Shown here: positions 59,889 through 64,000 of the stretch, piece by piece
How the letters are laid out: each line of letters begins with the position of its first letter
How positions within the stretch are numbered: the stretch's first letter is position 1
DNA from: Myxococcus dinghuensis
GTDB taxonomy: Bacteria > Myxococcota > Myxococcia > Myxococcales > Myxococcaceae
DNA: 64,000 bases
Assembly (NCBI RefSeq): GCF_024198235.1
Contig: NZ_JAKCFB010000007.1
Location: 248,001-312,000, forward strand
Direction: 5' to 3'
The notes under the pieces: model-generated
The model's database searches: none
Seen by the model: the letters and a program-made list of their open reading frames with translations, nothing else
Told to the model about the DNA's origin: nothing
Position numbers and translations under genes: made by a program

Positions 59889-61553
59889 ATGACGAGCAAC
59901 GGCAAGTCCAAGAGCAGTGGGAACGGCCACAATGGCAAGCAGCCTGGCAGGAAGCCGAACATCCTCGTCATCTGGGGTGACGACATCGGTCTGTGGAACG
60001 TCAGCGCGTACAACCAGGGGATGATGGGCTACCGCACGCCCAACATCGACCGCATCGCCCGCGAGGGCGCGATGATGACCGACTGCTACGGTCAGCAGAG
60101 CTGCACCGCGGGGCGCGCGGCCTTCATCACGGGCATGAACCCCCTGCGCACCGGGCTGACCACCATCGGCATGCCGGGCGCGGACTACGGCCTCCAGGCC
60201 TCGGACCCGACCATCGCGGAGATGCTCAAGCCAGCGGGCTATCTCTGCGGACAGTTCGGCAAGAACCACCTGGGCGACTCGAACCGCTACCTGCCCACGG
60301 TGCACGGCTTCGACGAGTTCCACGGCAATCTCTATCACCTCAACGCGGAGAACGAGCCGGAGTGCCCCGACTACCCGAAGGACCCCGCGTTCAAGGCCCG
60401 CTTCGGCCCGCGTGGCGTGCTGCACACCTGGGCCACGGACCGCGACGACCCGACCGAGGAGCCTCGCTGGGGGCGCGTGGGCCGGCAGAAGATCGAAGAC
60501 ACCGGGCCGCTCACCACGAAGCGCATGGAGACGGTGGACGAGGAGTTCCTCGCGTCCTCGCTGTCCTTCATGGAGCGGGCGGTGAAGGAGGACAAGCCCT
60601 TCTTCATCTGGCACAACACCACGCGCACCCACGTGTGGACCCACCTCCAGCCGAAGTACCGCAACAAGACGGGCAAGGGGCTGTACGCGGACGCCATGGC
60701 GGAGCTGGATGACCACGTCGGCGTGCTGCTGAAGAAGCTGGACGACCTGGGCATCGCGGACAACACCCTCGTCGTGTTCTCCACCGACAACGGCGTGGAG
60801 AAGATGGGCTGGCCGGATGGCGGCAACGCGCCCTTCCGTGGCGAGAAGGGCTCGACCTGGGAGGGCGGTGTCCGGGTCCCCTGCGTCGCGCGGTGGCCAG
60901 GGGTCATCCCGCCGGGCACCGTCATCAACGACCTCTTCGCGCACGAGGACTGGATGCCAACCTTCGTCGCCGCCGCGGGGGGCCCCACGGACCTGGTGGA
61001 GAAGTGCAAGAAGGGCTACGCCGTGGGCGACAAGAAGTTCCGCGTCCACCTGGATGGCTATGACCAGCGGGAGCTGCTGTCCGGCAAGGGGCCGGGCGCG
61101 CGGCACGAGTTCATCTACGTGCTCGACAGCGGCAGCATCGCGGCGGTCCGCTACGACGACTGGAAGGTCATCTTCGCGTACCAGGATGGTCACGGGCCGG
61201 ACATGTGGTTCAGCGGCAAGCGCTTCAACCCGACGTGGCCGTACCTCATCAACCTGCGGTCGGACCCGTTCGAGGAGGGGCTCTACTCCGGGCTCTACAC
61301 CCAATGGTACGGCGAGCGGATGTTCCTCTTCGTCCCGGCGCAGGGGCTGGTGAAGCGCTTCGCGGAGAGCCTCCTCGACTACGTGCCGAGCCAGGCGCCC
61401 GGGAGCCTCAGCATCGGCCCCATCAAGGAGCAGGTGAAGGCGAAGATGCGCGAGAGCCAGAACCAGGGGAAGAACGAGGTCGGTGACCAGGTGATGGCGC
61501 TCGCGGAGGAAGTGGAGAAGGCGCTCCACCGCCTCCAGCAGAGTCACGCCTGA
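59889..61553 (+). CDS. arylsulfatase-type sulfatase
   Basis: 554-residue type I sulfatase hydrolysing sulfate esters. Metal-site Asp31-Asp32 (IWGDDIG) starts the fold. The formylglycine site is Cys72-Thr-Ala-Gly-Arg76, an accepted CxAxR variant of CxPxR. GKNHLG at about 119-124 replaces the usual GKWHLG, and STDNG holds the later Asp-Asn metal ligands. An SUMF1-like formylglycine-generating enzyme would be required and is not in this window. The N-terminus is Ser/Gly/Asn-rich with no signal peptide, which is unusual because most bacterial sulfatases act in the periplasm. A C-terminal helix (about 515-550) is extra. ATG at 59889 follows GGGAG. Confidence 0.92.
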   Translation: MTSNGKSKSSGNGHNGKQPGRKPNILVIWGDDIGLWNVSAYNQGMMGYRTPNIDRIAREGAMMTDCYGQQSCTAGRAAFITGMNPLRTGLTTIGMPGADYGLQASDPTIAEMLKPAGYLCGQFGKNHLGDSNRYLPTVHGFDEFHGNLYHLNAENEPECPDYPKDPAFKARFGPRGVLHTWATDRDDPTEEPRWGRVGRQKIEDTGPLTTKRMETVDEEFLASSLSFMERAVKEDKPFFIWHNTTRTHVWTHLQPKYRNKTGKGLYADAMAELDDHVGVLLKKLDDLGIADNTLVVFSTDNGVEKMGWPDGGNAPFRGEKGSTWEGGVRVPCVARWPGVIPPGTVINDLFAHEDWMPTFVAAAGGPTDLVEKCKKGYAVGDKKFRVHLDGYDQRELLSGKGPGARHEFIYVLDSGSIAAVRYDDWKVIFAYQDGHGPDMWFSGKRFNPTWPYLINLRSDPFEEGLYSGLYTQWYGERMFLFVPAQGLVKRFAESLLDYVPSQAPGSLSIGPIKEQVKAKMRESQNQGKNEVGDQVMALAEEVEKALHRLQQSHA

Positions 61554-61788
61554 GGCACGAGGTCCGAGGGCGTGAGTCCCGCGCGCTCGGACCGTCGCCC
61601 CGCGTCCGTGAGGCTTCCGGAGCGCGGGGGCCCGGTGCTGGCGCGAGGGGCGCCGAGGCCGCCAGGCTCCAGGTCGCCTGGCCCCTCGGGGCCGCGAGTG
61701 TGGGGGGCTTCGCGGTGCTCGTTCACCGCGAGGCACCCGGGCATGGCCTGGGGGCGATACCTGCGCACACGACCGCATCCCAGCTTGG

Positions 61789-62856
61789 ATGCGCATGTCG
61801 CTCATGTCCTTGGGATTGCTTGCGCTGTTGGGTACCTCGTCTGCTCATGCCTCGTCCGCCCAGGAGCCTTGCTCCGCGGAGTCATTGGAGTGCCCCAACG
61901 ACGCCCACCGTGAACTCAAAGACCACGTCTTCCTGTTCCCCATCCTGCAGTCCTCCGCCTTCGTCACCAGCCACGTGGGGGTGAGGGAGGGACTCGCGCG
62001 CTACGACGTGCCGGACCTGCCCGTGGGAGACCTCGGGACGGTGGATGTCTTGCTCACGGGGTTTCAGCAGACGCTCGACCTGGGGGTGGGCATCACTCCC
62101 TGGCTCGGCGTCGAGGGCTTCGCGCGCGCCACGTTCGTCGCCGGCGCGAACGTGCGCTCGCTGGTATCGAATGGGGCCTCCGCCTCGCTGTTGGGCGAGG
62201 TGGGCCCCGTCGTTCGTGTCTGGCGCAACGACCACAGCGGCACCCAGCTCACGGTCCGCGCGAACTTCGGTTACCAGAAGGGCAACGAGGTCACGGTGCT
62301 TCCGCTCGTGCGGAACATCCTGGACACGCCTGGATTGACGCTCGACGACGTGGTGAATGGAAACACCGGGAAGCTCCTGCGCATCCGCAGCAAGGAGGTC
62401 GTGCTGAACGGGGGCCTCTATCTGGCCCAGTCCTTCGGGAGCGTCTTCTCGCTGCAGGCCTCTGCCCGGGTGGGCTACGCATGGCAGCAGCGCGAGCCAT
62501 TCGACCCGGTGTCCGAGCTGTTCATCACCCAGAAGACCCACGCGCTCCGCGTCAACCTCGCGGTCGCGCTCGCCGTGGACTTCGCCTCCCTCGATGTCCC
62601 CGTGGCGCTCATGGGGGAGTATCTGTTCGGCACGGGGAGACAGACCGAGACGGACCTGCCCCACCGGACCCTGCACTCGAGCACCATCGCGCTCGGCGTC
62701 TACTACACGGGGCGTCCGAACCTGCAGGTGGGACTCGGCGCCGTGACGACCCTGGACGCCGAGCCCCGGCGCGGGTTGGGCCCCGAGGGACGGGATGCCC
62801 AATCCGGCAAGCCCACGCTCAGCTATGGCCAGCTCATCCTCCGCTACATCTGGTAG
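61789..62856 (+). CDS. outer-membrane beta-barrel protein
   Basis: 355-residue exported protein. Signal peptide (LMSLGLLALLGTSSAHASSA) with likely cleavage near residue 20. The mature chain alternates amphipathic strands and turns (LLTGFQQTLDLGVGITPWLG, TQLTVRANFGYQKG, LHSSTIALGVYYTGRPN) and ends LSYGQLILRYIW, with a terminal aromatic residue as BAM-targeted barrels have. Two Cys (AQEPCSA, LECPND) sit close after the cleavage site. ATG at 61789. No substrate or family name; a porin-like or structural role is likely. Confidence 0.75.
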   Translation: MRMSLMSLGLLALLGTSSAHASSAQEPCSAESLECPNDAHRELKDHVFLFPILQSSAFVTSHVGVREGLARYDVPDLPVGDLGTVDVLLTGFQQTLDLGVGITPWLGVEGFARATFVAGANVRSLVSNGASASLLGEVGPVVRVWRNDHSGTQLTVRANFGYQKGNEVTVLPLVRNILDTPGLTLDDVVNGNTGKLLRIRSKEVVLNGGLYLAQSFGSVFSLQASARVGYAWQQREPFDPVSELFITQKTHALRVNLAVALAVDFASLDVPVALMGEYLFGTGRQTETDLPHRTLHSSTIALGVYYTGRPNLQVGLGAVTTLDAEPRRGLGPEGRDAQSGKPTLSYGQLILRYIW

Positions 62857-62877
62857 CCGGACGGGCGGGGGCCTGCG

Positions 62878-63348
62878 TTACCTCCGCTCGCGCTCGTCGA
62901 GCTCCTCACGGAGCTCCTGGATGATGCGTCTGCGGTGGAACACCTTGCGCTCCAGGTGGCCCATCGCCCAACTGGAGAGGGCGACGGCGGGGGCCACCAC
63001 GGCGGCGAGTCGAGGATTGCCGAGCGCGGCCTCGCAGCCCACCGCCGCGGCGATCCAGATGGAGGCGGCCGTCGTGATTCCGAAGATGGCGCTGCCGCGC
63101 TTGAGGACGCTCGCGGCGCCCACGAAGCCGATGCCGGAGGCCACGCCCTGGATGATGCGCAGCGTCTCCGAGGGCGGCCCCACCAGGTTCGCGCCGGAGG
63201 TGCAGAAGAGGGCGGCGCCCAGCGTCACCAGGTAGTGGGCGCGGACGCCGCCGGGGCGCTTGCGGTAGGGCAGGCCCAGGACGATGCCCGCACCGCCCGC
63301 CACGAGCAGTCGGACGAACAGCTCTTCACTTCCGAACGTCGAGGCCAT
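62878..63348 (-). CDS. MgtC/SapB-family membrane protein (short form)
   Basis: 156-residue inner-membrane protein with the MgtC N-terminal domain only. Family marks are RLLVAGGAGIVLGLPYRKRP, RAHYLVTLGAALFCT, IIQGVASGIGFVGAASVLKR (the GIGFxGA motif) and a following GITTAASIWIAAAVG. The C-terminal soluble domain of MgtC is replaced by a short charged tail (EELDERERR). Related short forms have unknown roles; MgtC itself affects Mg2+ limitation and ATP synthase. ATG at 63348. It lies downstream of the DUF2254 gene on the same strand. Confidence 0.88.
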   Translation of the reverse strand: MASTFGSEELFVRLLVAGGAGIVLGLPYRKRPGGVRAHYLVTLGAALFCTSGANLVGPPSETLRIIQGVASGIGFVGAASVLKRGSAIFGITTAASIWIAAAVGCEAALGNPRLAAVVAPAVALSSWAMGHLERKVFHRRRIIQELREELDERERR

Positions 63349-63417
63349 TCCCGACTCCTCGCCGGCACACGCACGCGCCCAAGCTGGGCCTCATGGGGAG
63401 GGCTCGCAACCCGCCGT

Positions 63418-64000
63418 TCAGAAGCCGATGGCCGGGAGTGCGGGCCAGGCCCCGCCGTCGAGCGCGCGCTCCAGCGCGTCCGCGTACCGGCGGAGGAGGG
63501 GCTGCCACGGCGCTGTCGGCTCCGTGGTGTCGAGCAGGGTGTGCAGCCGCGCTCGCGCCGCGCGTCGGTCCTCCACTTGTCGTGCCCGCTGCGCCACACA
63601 GGCGGCGAGCCGCAGGAGGTGCAGGACGACGGCGGGCTCGCCCTTGCCATAGCGGAGGATCTGGTCCGTGGCGAGCTCCAGGCAGTCGCGCAACGTCGGG
63701 CCGCGAAGGAAGACGCGGGGTGTGCCGGAGGCATCCGTGAGCACGCGGGACCCGAGGGGGAGCTGGCCCAGCTCGCACAGCAGGAGCGTCAACTGGTCCA
63801 CTGCTTCCACGGCGGTGTAGGGGTCGTTGATGCCGGGGGACAGCGCCTTGATGGCCACGTCCACCAACTGGCGGATCCCCAGGGTGATGTCCTGGTCCTC
63901 GTCCCGCCAGCGGTCCACGCGGATGGCGTGGAGGACGTGCCGCTCGGTGGACTCGGGCGATGCGTCGGAGGCCGGAGGCTCGTACTCGAGCCAGCCCACG
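63418..64000 (-). CDS. DUF2254 membrane protein (5' end outside window)
   Basis: The C-terminal 194 residues of a DUF2254 predicted membrane protein; the N-terminal TM helices lie beyond 64000. The family core IRQLVDVAIKALSPGINDPY with TAVEAVDQL is clear, followed by a helical tail (AVVLHLLRLAACVAQRARQ). Function unknown. The frame is open to the window edge; a GTG at 63999 is an internal codon rather than a proven start. Confidence 0.82.
   Translation of the reverse strand, partial: VGWLEYEPPASDASPESTERHVLHAIRVDRWRDEDQDITLGIRQLVDVAIKALSPGINDPYTAVEAVDQLTLLLCELGQLPLGSRVLTDASGTPRVFLRGPTLRDCLELATDQILRYGKGEPAVVLHLLRLAACVAQRARQVEDRRAARARLHTLLDTTEPTAPWQPLLRRYADALERALDGGAWPALPAIGF

Noticed and set aside
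61554-61788. The 235-bp gap between sulfatase and barrel genes was checked for a small gene or gene remnant.
   Set aside because: Only compositionally typical shadow frames are present, with no ribosome site, motif or dyad. The 225-bp gap at 59664-59888 is equally empty.

Overview
The window is a high-GC (roughly 70%), densely coded bacterial chromosome segment. Its content points to a myxobacterium of the Myxococcus/Corallococcus/Pyxidicoccus type. The evidence is the many complex multi-PAS and hybrid histidine kinases, abundant lipoproteins and secreted orphan proteins, an RpoE1-like ECF sigma operon, a SitA-like lipoprotein toxin with an Imm11 partner, a cREC-domain protein and GTG/TTG starts. 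No tRNA, rRNA, CRISPR array or insertion sequence was seen. All taxonomy is inferred from protein resemblance and composition.

Layout. 1-5.7 kb: the 3'-truncated end of a MacB/Lol-type ABC exporter (permease plus ATPase), an alpha/beta hydrolase, a DUF3467 protein, a lipoprotein and a secreted protein. 5.7-10.3 kb: hemF with a coupled pilin-like protein, a tail-anchored orphan, then a sigma / anti-sigma / secreted-protein operon. 10.3-14.1 kb: a haem-oxygenase-fold diiron-type protein, a V4R-like protein behind an AT-rich leader, a small basic protein and a phospholipase D. 14.2-23.7 kb: an orphan barrel-like protein, a multi-PAS kinase divergent from a BlaI/BlaR-type repressor-protease pair with two visible operators, an aldehyde dehydrogenase and a TPR protein. 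23.7-28.4 kb: a CPA1 antiporter with a separate RCK/cyclic-nucleotide subunit, a PQQ-type sugar dehydrogenase lipoprotein and a PfpI/DJ-1 protein.

28.4-37.1 kb is accessory-like. It holds two tandem HipA-family kinases of the YjjJ (HipH) type with fused HTH, a DUF1684 protein, a lipoyl-less E2-like protein without its catalytic His, a cREC protein, a Gly/Ser-repeat secreted protein, a frameshifted GT51-like gene and a propeller-like membrane protein. 37.3-46.9 kb is dominated by a 2,479-residue cytoplasmic hybrid kinase with about 16 tandem 92-residue HAMP units, a GAF domain, a kinase core and three receivers. It closely resembles fungal group III (Nik1/Os1) osmosensor kinases and is followed by a REC-PAS-PAS-kinase. 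46.9-54.5 kb: a large barrel-ended secreted protein, a YedA-like exporter, hrcA, and an anchored multi-repeat protein ending in a PDZ domain. 54.7-57.2 kb: a lower-GC toxin/immunity island. 57.3-64 kb: a beta-lactamase-fold lipoprotein, a deletion scar joining the tails of an Old Yellow Enzyme gene and an AraC gene, a sulfatase, an outer-membrane barrel protein, an MgtC-like protein and a 5'-truncated DUF2254 protein.

The strongest leads are the poly-HAMP kinase with its exact 276-bp periodicity, the BlaI/BlaR-like pair whose sensor is replaced by a heptad coiled coil, the twin YjjJ kinases, and the AHH-nuclease lipoprotein/Imm11 pair.
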